A DNA stretch of 64,000 nucleotides from Flavobacterium psychrophilum (GCA_945862065.1 CAMAWT010000002.1:1-64000), one strand, 5' to 3'. Positions 32,525-42,055 are shown, counted from the stretch's first letter. Numbers and translations are program-made. The notes: generated from the sequence alone by a model not told the origin.

Positions 32525-32561
32525 TAAAAAAACGCACTTAAACAATTAATTTAAGTGCGTT
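32525..32561. terminator. Convergent terminator (menC/endonuclease I)
   Basis: AACGCACTTAAA pairs perfectly with TTTAAGTGCGTT. The A run on the left gives a strong U tract for minus-strand transcripts of the endonuclease gene; on the plus strand it is weaker. Confidence 0.85.
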
Positions 32562-32580
32562 ATCCATATTAAAATAAAAG

Positions 32581-33666
32581 TTAATTTACAATGATTTTTC
32601 TTGTAATTGACTTGTGATCATTATTCAATTTAATGAAATAAAAACCTTTTTCTAAATTGTCAATAGTGAAATTTTTGACATTTGTATCTTGATTTTTTAT
32701 TTCCATTATCAACTGACCATTTACATTTATTAATTGAATTGAATTAATATCAATCGTTGAATTGATGTTTATTTTTTGATTATTTGTAGGATTTGGATAA
32801 ATATCAACTGACACATAATCAAAAACATCTGTTGCCATTATGGTACTTGGCCATCTGTTTTGAGCTGCAGGTCCACCCCAAATTAATGTCGCTAAATAAG
32901 GATTATCAATAAATGGGTTTCTATTTCCTTGAGCATAAGCATTTGATGTATTTCCGTGATATGTATTTCTATTGTCTTCATATTGTGAAACTGGGTCTTC
33001 AGCATTCCATTGTAACAATAAAGTAATCATATTTGTATCGGTTGTAACCGCAGTTCCTGTTGTTACATTTTTTGGTAAACATTGTGAACCATAACGTAAA
33101 TACATGTACATAACTATTCTTGCAACATCGCCTTTCCACTGATCTCCTGGATACCAACCACCTGTAACAGTATGAGAATTCCCAGTTCCTGAAGCAAAAA
33201 ATAAATTACCTCTGGAATTGTTTCTTGTAACATCTGATGAACGTAAATGATGTGCATCTTCTCCAGCATCAGAAACACCTGAATCATCCAAAATTGGAAC
33301 ACCAAGTGATTTGGCAAAGACATGTTCTCGATTCCAGTCGCCTGGATTACCACTATTACTGTTTTTATTTCGATATAAATCGTTAGTTACATCAGCATCA
33401 GTTCCGTTTTCCCAACCATAAATAAGCATCACGTTATTTGAATTATTTGGATCTAAATCTGTGATTTTAGTGGCTTCCCAAACTTCTGGCGTATATACTA
33501 AATAATACGTATGTTTTGTTGTCAACTTGGTAGCTAAGGCTGTTTTTAAAGAAGTGCCAGTCAATGTCCAATTAAAACCACTGTAATAAGGTGATGCAGG
33601 TGCACCCGCTTGACTAAAACAGATTGAAACAATCAAAAAGTGTAGGCCTAAATAAAATTTTTTCAT
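32581..33666 (-). CDS. Secreted endonuclease I family protein with T9SS sorting domain
   Basis: This 361-aa protein has a signal peptide (cleavage near CFSQ), an endonuclease I domain with WNREHVFAKS and DAHHLRSSDVTRNNSRGN (the metal-binding HNH-like site), and a C-terminal T9SS sorting tail (YPNPTNN ... LEKGFYFIKLN ... KIIVN). It would be secreted through the type IX system and degrade DNA for nutrient use. It lies 6 bp after the methyltransferase gene. Confidence 0.9.
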   Translation of the reverse strand: MKKFYLGLHFLIVSICFSQAGAPASPYYSGFNWTLTGTSLKTALATKLTTKHTYYLVYTPEVWEATKITDLDPNNSNNVMLIYGWENGTDADVTNDLYRNKNSNSGNPGDWNREHVFAKSLGVPILDDSGVSDAGEDAHHLRSSDVTRNNSRGNLFFASGTGNSHTVTGGWYPGDQWKGDVARIVMYMYLRYGSQCLPKNVTTGTAVTTDTNMITLLLQWNAEDPVSQYEDNRNTYHGNTSNAYAQGNRNPFIDNPYLATLIWGGPAAQNRWPSTIMATDVFDYVSVDIYPNPTNNQKININSTIDINSIQLINVNGQLIMEIKNQDTNVKNFTIDNLEKGFYFIKLNNDHKSITRKIIVN

Positions 33667-33672
33667 CGTAAT

Positions 33673-34890
33673 TTATATAATTTTTCGTTCTAAAAGTGCC
33701 ATATAAAATCCGTCATAACCAGATTCTGAGGCTAATAATTTGGTGTCTTTAATAAAAGTAAAACTTTTTCCTGATTCTGTTGCAAGAAATTTTTGAATTT
33801 GTTCTTGATTTTCTGAAGGTAAAATAGAGCACGTTGCATAAACCAGTTTTCCGCCTGGTTTTACAATTTTAGAATAACTTTCTAATACTTCTGATTGAAT
33901 TTTTTTGATATTTTCAATGAATTCAGGCTGAAGTTTCCATTTGGCGTCTGGATTTCTTTTCAATACTCCCAATCCACTACAAGGAGCGTCAATCAAAACT
34001 CTATCAGCCTTTTCGTGAAGTTTTTTAATAACTTTAGTGGAATCTATAATTCGGTATTCAATATTAAAAGCACCATTTCTTTTGGCTCTTAATTTTAATT
34101 GCTTTAGTTTGCTTTCATACAAATCCATTGCAATCAATTGACCTTTATTTTCCATTAAAGAAGCCAAATGCAACGTCTTCCCTCCTGCCCCAGCACAAGT
34201 ATCTACTACTCGCATTCCAGGTGCTACATCCAAAAATGCGGCAACCATTTGAGAAGAAGCATCTTGAACTTCAAACATACCTTCTTTAAAAGCATCTGTC
34301 ATGAATACATTTGCACGTTCTTTTAAAACTAAAGCATCTGTATTGTCTTTGATGTATTCGGTTTCAATGTTCAAATCCATTAATAGGGCTCGAAGTTGTT
34401 CTTTGGTTGTTTTTAAAGTATTGACCCTAAGTATAACTTTTGCCTGTTGGTTTTGAGCTGCTATTTCTTTTGTCCAAAGAGCTTCTCCAAGTTCTTTAAC
34501 GCCTAACTCATCCATCCAATTAGGTATCGACTCACGCAGGGCTCTTATTTTTGAAAATTCATCAAAACGTCCTTTTATTTTTCTTTCTGGCGTACCTTCA
34601 AGTTGTCTCCAATCTGGAATGGTATAACCTCGTAAAACGGCCCAAACAGAAAACATTCTCCAAATATCATCTCTATTATATGGCTCTTTAACTTCAGCAA
34701 TTTCAGCATAAAGTCGTTTCCATCGAACTATTTCGTATATTGTTTCGGCAACAAATTTTCTGTCAGAACTTCCCCATCTTTTATCTTTTTTCAATGCACG
34801 TGCAACTACTTTATCCGCATATTCTCCTTCATTGAAAATGGCATTTAACGAATCGATGGTGGTGTAAACTAAATTTCTATGTAATCTCAT
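33673..34890 (-). CDS. RsmB-type rRNA cytosine-C5 methyltransferase
   Basis: A 405-aa Fmu/NOL1 family methyltransferase. An N-terminal NusB-like region is followed by a SAM-binding site (VVDTCAGAGGKTLHLASLM) and the two catalytic cysteines DAPCSGLGVL and YATCSILPSEN. E. coli RsmB modifies 16S rRNA C967; this assignment to exact position is inference. A -7 box lies upstream. Confidence 0.9.
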   Translation of the reverse strand: MRLHRNLVYTTIDSLNAIFNEGEYADKVVARALKKDKRWGSSDRKFVAETIYEIVRWKRLYAEIAEVKEPYNRDDIWRMFSVWAVLRGYTIPDWRQLEGTPERKIKGRFDEFSKIRALRESIPNWMDELGVKELGEALWTKEIAAQNQQAKVILRVNTLKTTKEQLRALLMDLNIETEYIKDNTDALVLKERANVFMTDAFKEGMFEVQDASSQMVAAFLDVAPGMRVVDTCAGAGGKTLHLASLMENKGQLIAMDLYESKLKQLKLRAKRNGAFNIEYRIIDSTKVIKKLHEKADRVLIDAPCSGLGVLKRNPDAKWKLQPEFIENIKKIQSEVLESYSKIVKPGGKLVYATCSILPSENQEQIQKFLATESGKSFTFIKDTKLLASESGYDGFYMALLERKII

Positions 34891-34910
34891 TTTTGTATAT
34901 AATCTGTCTG

Positions 34911-34918
34911 CAAAGGTA
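34911..34918 (-). promoter_or_regulatory. -7 promoter box of the RsmB-type gene (minus strand TACCTTTG)
   Basis: TAnnTTTG on the minus strand 20 nt upstream of the start at 34890. Confidence 0.6.
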
Positions 34919-34976
34919 CGTTTTTAATAGAAACAAAAAACAGTTCATAAAATGCCTCAAGAAACTTTTCTTACGA

Positions 34977-36971
34977 TTAATTTTGTTTGGAAATGCAATG
35001 ATTTTCTAAACGTTTCATCCCGATAATTTCTGGTGGATGAAGTACCATTGGAAATTGCTCTACTTTAACCGAACTACTATCCAATCCGAACCCTTTCTCT
35101 TCAGACAAACTGAATTTTTTCATGAAAAAGTAAGTGTTCATTACAATATTTTCAAAAAACGTTAAATCGCTATCATTTGACAAAAATTTCTCTGAAAGCA
35201 CAAATTTAAAATCTCCAATAATATTGTTTTTATTTAAAGATTCATAGCGGCTCGTAATATCCACTTCGCCTTTTTGAACCATATCTTTTATTACTTCTTT
35301 AAACATTAAATTAATTTTAGTAGCTTCTCTAAATCCTAGATAAAAATCAATTCTATAAATATCGTCACTCACAATTTCTGTAACTCGATATTCCTTTTTG
35401 TAGGGTTCATTCATAATATTTACATGTACAAACCAATAAATATCAGCCCGTTTTGGTCTTTTTTGTAAAATTGAATACATCACTTTTTCTTCAATTTCGT
35501 CCAAACGATTTGAATTGGTCATGTACACTAAATGAGTAGCATATTTTGGAATAGATAAATCAACGCTTAGTTCAGCTAGCACTTTTTTATACGAATCAAT
35601 CTTAACAATTTTCGTATAATTATGACTGATTCTTTTTGCTAAAAACCATGTTGACATTATAATAATAAGGATTACTGCAATGATTAATGTTACAAATCCT
35701 CCATGAAGAAATTTTGGTAATATGGCATATAAAAAGCAAAATTCGATGATTAGATATACCGAAATTAACGGCACAATATAATACATTTTTACTCTTTTTA
35801 ATATTAAATAAAAATTGAGTAAAATAGATGTCATTATCATGGTAAGCACAATTGCCAAACCATATGCATGTTCCATATTACTTGACTTTTCGAAATACAA
35901 AACGATTCCAATACAACCAACTAACAACAGCCAATTTATTGAAGGAATATAAATTTGACCTTTTTCTTCTGTTGGGTATTTTATTTTGACTTTAGGCCAA
36001 AAATTCAATCGCATGGCTTCATTAATTAAGGTGAAAGATCCACTAATTAAAGCTTGTGAAGCAATAACTGCTGCAAGAGTAGCTACAACTACACCAATTG
36101 GTTGAAACCAAGTTTCCATGATTAAATAAAACGGATTACCGTTAGCTCCACCTAAATCTTGTAACGTTTTTCCCTCATGTTTTATCAAAAAAGCACCTTG
36201 ACCGAAGTAATTTAAAAGCAACATGATTTTTACAAAAATCCAACTCACTCTGATGTTTTTCCTTCCACAATGCCCCATGTCTGAATACAAAGCTTCAGCT
36301 CCTGTAGTACATAAAAATACGGCTCCAAGAACAAAAAACCCTTCTGGATGAGCAGACAATAAATGATAAGCATAATAAGGGTTGACGGCCTTCAATACAT
36401 CAAAATTTTGTGCTATTTGAATAGAGCCTAAAATACCTAGCATTGAAAACCAAATTAACATAGAAGGCGCAAAAAACTTACCTACTAATTTGGTTCCATA
36501 TTTTTGAATCACAAATAAAATAATTAATATAACTATTACTATTCGTTGAATATCCCAAACCTCTAAATGCGGATAAAATATTTTTAGCCCTTCAACCGCA
36601 GAAGAAACAGAAATTGGAGGCGTTATAATTCCATCAGCCAACAAAGTACTTCCGCCAATAATTGCTGGTACAATGAGCCATTTTATTTTTGTTTTTTTTA
36701 CTAATGCAAATAAGGCAAAAATACCTCCTTCACCATGATTATCAGCACTTAAAGTGATGATAACATATTTTAGAGTTGTTTGGAGTGTTAACGTCCAGAA
36801 AATACATGAAATTCCACCAAGAACAATGTCGCTAGTAATGGCATATTTTCCAATAATGGAATTCATTACATATAAAGGAGATGTACCAATGTCGCCAAAA
36901 ATAATACCTAAAGTAATTAATAATCCTGCTCCAGAAAGTTTGCTGTGAATGTTTTGATGACTTGAATTCAT
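34977..36971 (-). CDS. kup: Kup-type potassium uptake protein
   Basis: A 664-aa inner-membrane KUP/HAK/KT family K+ transporter: ITLGIIFGDIGTSPLYVM, DNHGEGGIFALFALVKK, TTGAEALYSDMGHCG and ASQALISGSFTLINEAMRL are the family motifs. About twelve hydrophobic segments lie within residues 12-450 and a cytoplasmic domain follows. It is driven by proton symport in known members. The -7 box at 36995-37002 serves it. Confidence 0.95.
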   Translation of the reverse strand: MNSSHQNIHSKLSGAGLLITLGIIFGDIGTSPLYVMNSIIGKYAITSDIVLGGISCIFWTLTLQTTLKYVIITLSADNHGEGGIFALFALVKKTKIKWLIVPAIIGGSTLLADGIITPPISVSSAVEGLKIFYPHLEVWDIQRIVIVILIILFVIQKYGTKLVGKFFAPSMLIWFSMLGILGSIQIAQNFDVLKAVNPYYAYHLLSAHPEGFFVLGAVFLCTTGAEALYSDMGHCGRKNIRVSWIFVKIMLLLNYFGQGAFLIKHEGKTLQDLGGANGNPFYLIMETWFQPIGVVVATLAAVIASQALISGSFTLINEAMRLNFWPKVKIKYPTEEKGQIYIPSINWLLLVGCIGIVLYFEKSSNMEHAYGLAIVLTMIMTSILLNFYLILKRVKMYYIVPLISVYLIIEFCFLYAILPKFLHGGFVTLIIAVILIIIMSTWFLAKRISHNYTKIVKIDSYKKVLAELSVDLSIPKYATHLVYMTNSNRLDEIEEKVMYSILQKRPKRADIYWFVHVNIMNEPYKKEYRVTEIVSDDIYRIDFYLGFREATKINLMFKEVIKDMVQKGEVDITSRYESLNKNNIIGDFKFVLSEKFLSNDSDLTFFENIVMNTYFFMKKFSLSEEKGFGLDSSSVKVEQFPMVLHPPEIIGMKRLENHCISKQN

Positions 36972-36994
36972 TGTAAGTTTTTATAAAAAGTTTA

Positions 36995-37002
36995 CAAATG
37001 TA
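36995..37002 (-). promoter_or_regulatory. -7 promoter box of kup (minus strand TACATTTG)
   Basis: TAnnTTTG on the minus strand 23 nt upstream of the start at 36971. Confidence 0.6.
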
Positions 37003-37023
37003 TTACTTTTATATATTTCAAAT

Positions 37024-37054
37024 AAAAAAAGCACCGATTATTTTCGATGCTTTT
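37024..37054 (-). terminator. Terminator of the exported repeat protein gene
   Basis: AAAAGCA-C-CGA pairs with TCG-A-TGCTTTT; the plus-strand A run gives a U tract on the minus strand. Confidence 0.75.
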
Positions 37055-37072
37055 GAATAGTTTTTAGTAAAT

Positions 37073-38245
37073 TTAATTTCTTCTTCCTGAGTTACTTCTT
37101 CTTTCTGATGATTTACTTGGTTGTGGAGAATTAGAATTGGTTGTACTTCTTGGCGAACTACCATTATCTCTTGGCGTATTATTCTGTTCAATTCTTGAAG
37201 GTTTTGAACTTCTTGGTTGCGTACTATTCTCTCTTGGCGTATTATTCTGCTCAATTCTTGAAGGTTTTGAACTTCTTGGCTGCGTACTATTCTCTCTTGG
37301 CGTCTCAACAGATCGAGGAGTTGCATTTTGATTTCTTGGAGTAGACTGTCGCGGAGGGCTGTTTTCCATTGATGAATTTGTACTTCTAGGTGCATTTGTG
37401 TTTCTGGGTGCATTTGTGTTTCTAGGAGTATTTGTATTTCTAGGTGTAATAGTTGTTCTTGGCGCTACTTCATTACTTACTGCTCCGTTTGATAAACCTC
37501 TTTGAGGTCGAGCCTGTTCAAGTTCTGCACGATTATTATATCCTGAATTTCTATCTATAAAGGAACGATTTGGATACAAACGCTCATAACCACTACTTCG
37601 TCTGCCATAATAACCATTATAAGCTAGTTGAAACCTTCTATTATTAACATAGTTGTAGTAATGGTTATTATTTATAAACAAACCAATATGATTTCTGTAT
37701 TTGAAAACAGGAAAGGGTGTCCAATAAGAATAATAAACTGGGTAATGTCTCCATCTCCAAATTGAGTAATAGGGGATATAATTTGGTGTCCAAAAATGAT
37801 TATATATTACAGGAACCCTGTTGTAAACTGGTTCGTAAATATAATTTGTTCCATACATATAAACATCCCCAACAACCTGAATCTGAACTTTATTATTGGT
37901 ATCTTTTTCAATTTCAATGGTAGCCACATCTTGATAAACCTCGTCACCAATTACAGATTGAATGATAACCAAATGTACATTGCTTTCTATTGATTCAATA
38001 ACACGCAAATAATCAACTTGATTATCATTATTTAAATCTAAATTTGAGATTTGAGATTTTGGATCATTCAACCGATTTTCAAAATCTTCTAAATTTGTAG
38101 CATCACCAAAAATGGAAGCTATTGCTCTTAAATCTAAATTGTCACTAATTTCAGAATTGGTTGCCGAAACCGTCGTTCGATCTTGTGCAATGATGTTGAT
38201 TGAAATCAAACTCAAAACAGTTGTAATAAATATTTTAGTTTTCAT
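37073..38245 (-). CDS. Exported protein with Pro/Arg/Ser/Asn repeats, unknown function
   Basis: A 390-aa protein with a signal peptide (MKTKIFITTVLSLISINIIAQ). Residues about 25-125 form a conserved flavobacterial domain (NLDLRAIASIFGDATNLEDF, SNLDLNNDNQVDYLRV). Residues 125-215 are extremely rich in Tyr, Trp and Asn. The C-terminus (from about 255) is low-complexity with NTPRNTN units and two exact copies of a 21-residue unit beginning NNTPRENSTQPR. The tail is probably disordered and basic. Function is unknown. Confidence 0.75.
   Translation of the reverse strand: MKTKIFITTVLSLISINIIAQDRTTVSATNSEISDNLDLRAIASIFGDATNLEDFENRLNDPKSQISNLDLNNDNQVDYLRVIESIESNVHLVIIQSVIGDEVYQDVATIEIEKDTNNKVQIQVVGDVYMYGTNYIYEPVYNRVPVIYNHFWTPNYIPYYSIWRWRHYPVYYSYWTPFPVFKYRNHIGLFINNNHYYNYVNNRRFQLAYNGYYGRRSSGYERLYPNRSFIDRNSGYNNRAELEQARPQRGLSNGAVSNEVAPRTTITPRNTNTPRNTNAPRNTNAPRSTNSSMENSPPRQSTPRNQNATPRSVETPRENSTQPRSSKPSRIEQNNTPRENSTQPRSSKPSRIEQNNTPRDNGSSPRSTTNSNSPQPSKSSERRSNSGRRN
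37181..37306. repeat. 63-bp in-frame tandem repeat
   Basis: Two almost identical 63-bp units starting at 37181 and 37244 encode the 21-residue repeat in the exported protein. 63 is a multiple of 3, so copy-number change would keep the frame. Confidence 0.9.
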
Positions 38246-38338
38246 AATGTATAAATTAAAATTAGTATCCCTTTTATTCTTATAACCAATTTTTGTGCCA
38301 TTAATAATTTAATGTAATTTAGCATCCAAATCAAAAAA

Positions 38339-39385
38339 ATGAAAAAACTACTATTATTTGGAATCGTTTGCATCTTAATGTCTTGTAAATCTGGTTTAAA
38401 TTCCTCTGAATCCAATTTTTCTAATGTGAAAATTGATACCCTTTTGCAAGGAAAATTTAGTATTAGAGCCCTAACTATTTTAGACAATACCGTTTATTTT
38501 GGTGCTGATAATAGTAAAATTGGTTCTATTTATTTGACTCAAATGAATGCAAATAGTTTAATTTCAATTGATACGTTAAAATCTGAATTTAGAAGTATTG
38601 CTACAAATTCTGAATCTATTTTCGCTTTAAACGTTGCAAATCCGGCGAAGCTGTATAAAATTTCAAAAGATTTAAAACAAATTGATTTGGTTTATAGCGA
38701 ATTCCATGAAAAAGTATTTTTTGATAGCATGCAATTTTGGAATAAAAAAGAAGGAATTGCAATGGGCGATCCAATAGATGATTGTTTCAATATTATTATT
38801 ACTCGAGATGGCGGTAAAACTTGGACAAAATTAAATTGTGAAAACCTACCAAAACTTGAAATGGGTGAAGCCGCATTTGCCACAAGTAACACCAACATTG
38901 TTATAAAAAACGACAAAACATGGCTCGTTTCTGGAGGTAAAAAATCTAGAATATTTTATTCTGCAGATAAAGGCCTGACTTGGAAAACGTACAACACACC
39001 AATTGTTGAAGGAAATACTATGACAGGAATTTTTACAGCCGATTTTTATAATGAATCAATAGGAATCGTTTCGGGTGGCGATTATGAAAATCCAAATCAA
39101 AATTCCAAAAATAAGGCCATAACTTTTGATGGTGGAAAAACTTGGACGTTACTTTCAGAAAATAGAGGATTTGGATATGCTTCTTGCATTCAATTCATTC
39201 CGGGTTCAAAAGGAAATCAAATTGTTAGTGTTGGCGCAAATGGTTTGTATTATTCATCTGACAAAGGTAAAAATTGGGCGCAATTATCATTAGATCCAAA
39301 TCTATACACCATTCGATTTATTGATTCTAAAACAGCTATTGCCGCAGGAAAAAATAAGATTATTAAAATAAATTTTAGAAAATAA
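38339..39385 (+). CDS. Lipoprotein with Asp-box (YCF48-like) beta-propeller
   Basis: A 348-aa protein with lipobox LMSC after MKKLLLFGIVCI. At least four Asp-box repeats are visible (TRDGGKTWTKLN, SADKGLTWKTYN, FDGGKTWTLL, SSDKGKNWAQLS), typical of YCF48/BNR-type beta-propellers. In photosynthetic organisms YCF48 aids photosystem II assembly; in flavobacteria the role is unknown, often annotated as oxidoreductase. It is convergent with the CpxP-like gene with a 1-bp gap. Confidence 0.82.
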   Translation: MKKLLLFGIVCILMSCKSGLNSSESNFSNVKIDTLLQGKFSIRALTILDNTVYFGADNSKIGSIYLTQMNANSLISIDTLKSEFRSIATNSESIFALNVANPAKLYKISKDLKQIDLVYSEFHEKVFFDSMQFWNKKEGIAMGDPIDDCFNIIITRDGGKTWTKLNCENLPKLEMGEAAFATSNTNIVIKNDKTWLVSGGKKSRIFYSADKGLTWKTYNTPIVEGNTMTGIFTADFYNESIGIVSGGDYENPNQNSKNKAITFDGGKTWTLLSENRGFGYASCIQFIPGSKGNQIVSVGANGLYYSSDKGKNWAQLSLDPNLYTIRFIDSKTAIAAGKNKIIKINFRK

Positions 39386-39386
39386 T

Positions 39387-39830
39387 TTATCTTTTGCCTT
39401 TGTATTGTTGTAATAATTTTCGACTAAATTGCTCTTCTGCCTTTTTTAATTTTAATATTTTCACAGCTGGCAAAATTGTTTTTAATTTTGTAATAAATTT
39501 TTTCTTCAACAAATAGCTTTCTTCTTCGGCATATTCCATTTGATTGATAAGATTATTTGCTTCTTTTTCAGAAAGATTTTCTATCGATCCGTCTTCTATT
39601 TGATCCAAAATATTTTTCAATTTACCTTTACGGATGTCGTGCATTTTATCATCAAATTCATTATAAACAGGCCAAAATTTTTCTGCTTCGGCACTTGTTA
39701 AATTTAATTCATTTGTAATATGAGCTACTTTTAAAGATTTTATTTGATCTTTTTTTTCTTTGAACTTTCCGGGCTGTGCAAAAGCAACGTGCACTAATAA
39801 AATAAGTAGCAATGTTATTTTTGATTTCAT
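39387..39830 (-). CDS. Periplasmic Spy/CpxP-like helical protein
   Basis: A 147-aa protein with a signal peptide (cleavage after VAFAQ) and long charged helices with LTSAEAEKFWPVYNEFDDKM, the LTxxEAxxFWPxYxE pattern of the flavobacterial sensor-type Spy/CpxP relatives. It is the last gene of the sigma factor operon. It might act in envelope stress sensing or as a chaperone; inferred from context. Confidence 0.75.
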   Translation of the reverse strand: MKSKITLLLILLVHVAFAQPGKFKEKKDQIKSLKVAHITNELNLTSAEAEKFWPVYNEFDDKMHDIRKGKLKNILDQIEDGSIENLSEKEANNLINQMEYAEEESYLLKKKFITKLKTILPAVKILKLKKAEEQFSRKLLQQYKGKR

Positions 39831-39841
39831 AAAAAAGTATG

Positions 39842-40255
39842 TTAGTTTGTTAAATAATTTTCAATCATGTTTTCCTTCAATAAGGCATCTTCCAATTCGC
39901 TTTTGTCAATTGACGTATTTATTTTAATGTTTAAAATAGATTCTTCATCCAATAAATTGACGATATCATCATCTGAAATGGTAGAATTAAAAAGAAGTTG
40001 ATTTTCAATCTCAGTTGCATATGCTTCCTCTACTTTTCGATTCCATTGAAAAATCAAGGTTAAAGAAATAATCAACACCGCAGCCGTACTCAAAATCCAT
40101 TTTTTGTTTTCTGCAAACATTTGAATAACTGAAGCCTTACGACGTATTTTTTCTGAAGGAATTTTTACTTCAAAATTTTCGAAATAACCCTCAGGAACCG
40201 AAAATCCTGTTTTAATTTTAATTTCCTTATCTAAAATAATTGTATTCATATTCAT
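39842..40255 (-). CDS. Single-span membrane protein in ECF sigma operon (putative anti-sigma factor)
   Basis: A 137-aa protein with one membrane span (KKWILSTAAVLIISLTLIFQ, about residues 50-70), a short N-terminal cytoplasmic part (FSVPEGYFENFEVKIP) and an acidic outer part. Its position between an ECF sigma gene and a CpxP-like gene suggests it restrains the sigma factor. No zinc anti-sigma motif (HxxxCxxC) is visible. The start may be 40255 or 40249. Confidence 0.65.
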   Translation of the reverse strand: MNMNTIILDKEIKIKTGFSVPEGYFENFEVKIPSEKIRRKASVIQMFAENKKWILSTAAVLIISLTLIFQWNRKVEEAYATEIENQLLFNSTISDDDIVNLLDEESILNIKINTSIDKSELEDALLKENMIENYLTN

Positions 40256-40279
40256 TTGACACTATTTTTTATAAAAAGT

Positions 40280-40819
40280 TTAATTTGATTTTAAAAATTC
40301 TTCTATTTTTTTGACTGCGAAATGATACGAGGCTTTTAATGCTCCAACAGATGTTCCTAAAATTTCAGATATTTCTTCATATTTTAATTCTTCAAAATAT
40401 TTCATTTTAAAAACCAATTGTTGTTTTTGGGGTAAAATAGAAATGGCTTTATGAAGTTTTAATTGAATTTCATCACCATCAAAATATACATCTGATGCCA
40501 AGTTATCTATCAGTTTTGATTGCAATTGCTCGTTAGAAATTTTATTTTTTTGTGCTTTACTTTTCATAAAAGTAAGCGCTTCATTGGTTGCAATTCGATA
40601 CATCCAAGAAAATAATTTGCTTTCACCTTTAAATTTTTCAATGTTTTGAACTATTTTAATAAAAGTGTTTTGAAGAATATCATCTGAATCATCGTGATTA
40701 AGAACTATACTTCTAATAAGATTATATAGGGGGCGTTGGTATTCTTGAACCAACTTTTTGAATGCAACTTCTCTTGTTTTGGCATCCAATAATTCTCTGA
40801 TAAAATCCTCTTCTTGCAA
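40280..40819 (-). CDS. ECF-type RNA polymerase sigma factor
   Basis: A 179-aa sigma-70 family protein of ECF size: region 2 (LVQEYQRPLYNLIRSIVLNHDD, DDILQNTFIKIVQNIEKFKGE, FSWMYRIATNEAL) and region 4 (LPQKQQLVFKMKYFEELKYEEISEILGTSVGALKASYHFAVKKIEEFL). It directs transcription of an envelope or stress regulon, probably including its own operon. No ATG is present at the N-terminus: an in-frame TAA lies 6 codons before and only a TTG at 40817-40819 precedes the conserved sequence, so TTG is the likely start codon. Confidence 0.9.
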   Translation of the reverse strand: MQEEDFIRELLDAKTREVAFKKLVQEYQRPLYNLIRSIVLNHDDSDDILQNTFIKIVQNIEKFKGESKLFSWMYRIATNEALTFMKSKAQKNKISNEQLQSKLIDNLASDVYFDGDEIQLKLHKAISILPQKQQLVFKMKYFEELKYEEISEILGTSVGALKASYHFAVKKIEEFLKSN

Positions 40820-40946
40820 ATTTTTTATTTATTGGATTAAAATTACACAAAAAGGTTTAAAATGCATCCGGATTTTATATAATTAGGGTGTAATCAGAGG
40901 TAGCACTGGTAAACTTTCAACTGAAATGGTTTCTTTTACTGGCTTT

Positions 40947-41969
40947 CTATAACGCTTTTTTAGGCAAAACCGGAATATAAATATCTGTTTCCCATTTGGA
41001 TGGATATCGAGTACTTTCCATGTCCTTCCAATAAACTTCAGAAATTTGAATTGCAGGATTGACTGAAATTTTATTTTTTGCCAAATAATTCAAAGAACTT
41101 TTCCAAGCTTGTTGCGTATGAGAATAATCACCAATCAGTCGTGTTTTCATTGCCATATAACCTTCTAGTTTTCCTAATTGAATATCTATTCTATTAGATT
41201 TAAAAATTGAATCTTTAACAGGAATACAAACAGAAACTTGAAGTATCAAATCATTTAATGGATCTCCAGAATAAGTTATAAATGGTTTTCCAATTGCTTT
41301 AATGTTTTTGGACTTAAAAAAATCTTTCAATCGAGGCAGTACAATTTTGATATTTCTATTGATTGATTGTCTTTTACAATTAAAAGATTGTTTCAAATAA
41401 TAAGTACCCACGCGGTTTACCAAACCAATGTTTTTAATTGAAAAAGTATTCATTTCATAATTCAAAGTTTTCTCCAAATTATACATGCTTAATTCAAATT
41501 CAGAAATTAATACTTTATCAATTCCGCCTTTAAAAAAAGAACTTACTTTTGAATTAAAATCGAGTTTTCCTTCTGTTTTCCATGTGATTTTTGTACCCCC
41601 AACCGTATCTTTAAACTTCCAAGCAACCAGAGAATTCTCTCCGTTCAAAACATTTTTTTGGAATATACTATCATTTTCTTTTAAAGCAACTGTTCGAATA
41701 AAACCACTTGTAGCTCCGTTCCAAGATATCCAACTTCCCTTTCCCCAAGTACTTTCTGAGTAGGATATACCGCCCTTTTTTTCTAATAATCTGGTATCAA
41801 AAGTTTCCCAATTTCTAAAATCAGTCAAATAATTGTAAACGGTTGCTTTGGGAGATTTTATAAATATACTTTTGGAGATTTTATAATTGGCGTTTTGAGT
41901 TGCTAAAAATACAGAAAGCCCGACAGCAACTAAAAGTAAGATTAAGAGTAAATATTTTAAAATTCTCAT
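40947..41969 (-). CDS. SRPBCC-GyrI-like two-domain protein
   Basis: A 340-aa protein with an N-terminal membrane anchor (YLLLILLLVAVGLSVFLAT), an SRPBCC polyketide-cyclase-like domain (about residues 30-165: SIFIKSPKATVYNYLTDFRNWETF) and a C-terminal GyrI/AraC-effector-like domain (about 190-335: YSGDPLNDLILQVSVCIPV and the final ESTRYPSKWETDIYIPV). Both are ligand-binding folds for small hydrophobic molecules. Ligand unknown. A -7 box lies upstream. Confidence 0.8.
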   Translation of the reverse strand: MRILKYLLLILLLVAVGLSVFLATQNANYKISKSIFIKSPKATVYNYLTDFRNWETFDTRLLEKKGGISYSESTWGKGSWISWNGATSGFIRTVALKENDSIFQKNVLNGENSLVAWKFKDTVGGTKITWKTEGKLDFNSKVSSFFKGGIDKVLISEFELSMYNLEKTLNYEMNTFSIKNIGLVNRVGTYYLKQSFNCKRQSINRNIKIVLPRLKDFFKSKNIKAIGKPFITYSGDPLNDLILQVSVCIPVKDSIFKSNRIDIQLGKLEGYMAMKTRLIGDYSHTQQAWKSSLNYLAKNKISVNPAIQISEVYWKDMESTRYPSKWETDIYIPVLPKKAL

Positions 41970-41988
41970 TTTATTGCATTTAAAAATT

Positions 41989-41996
41989 CAAAACTA
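41989..41996 (-). promoter_or_regulatory. -7 promoter box (minus strand TAGTTTTG)
   Basis: TAnnTTTG on the minus strand 19 nt upstream of the SRPBCC gene start. Confidence 0.55.
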
Positions 41997-42055
41997 TAAT
42001 AAAAATTTGAATTTTTAACACTATAAATCCAGCTATTTTTGAGAAATTTGAATTA

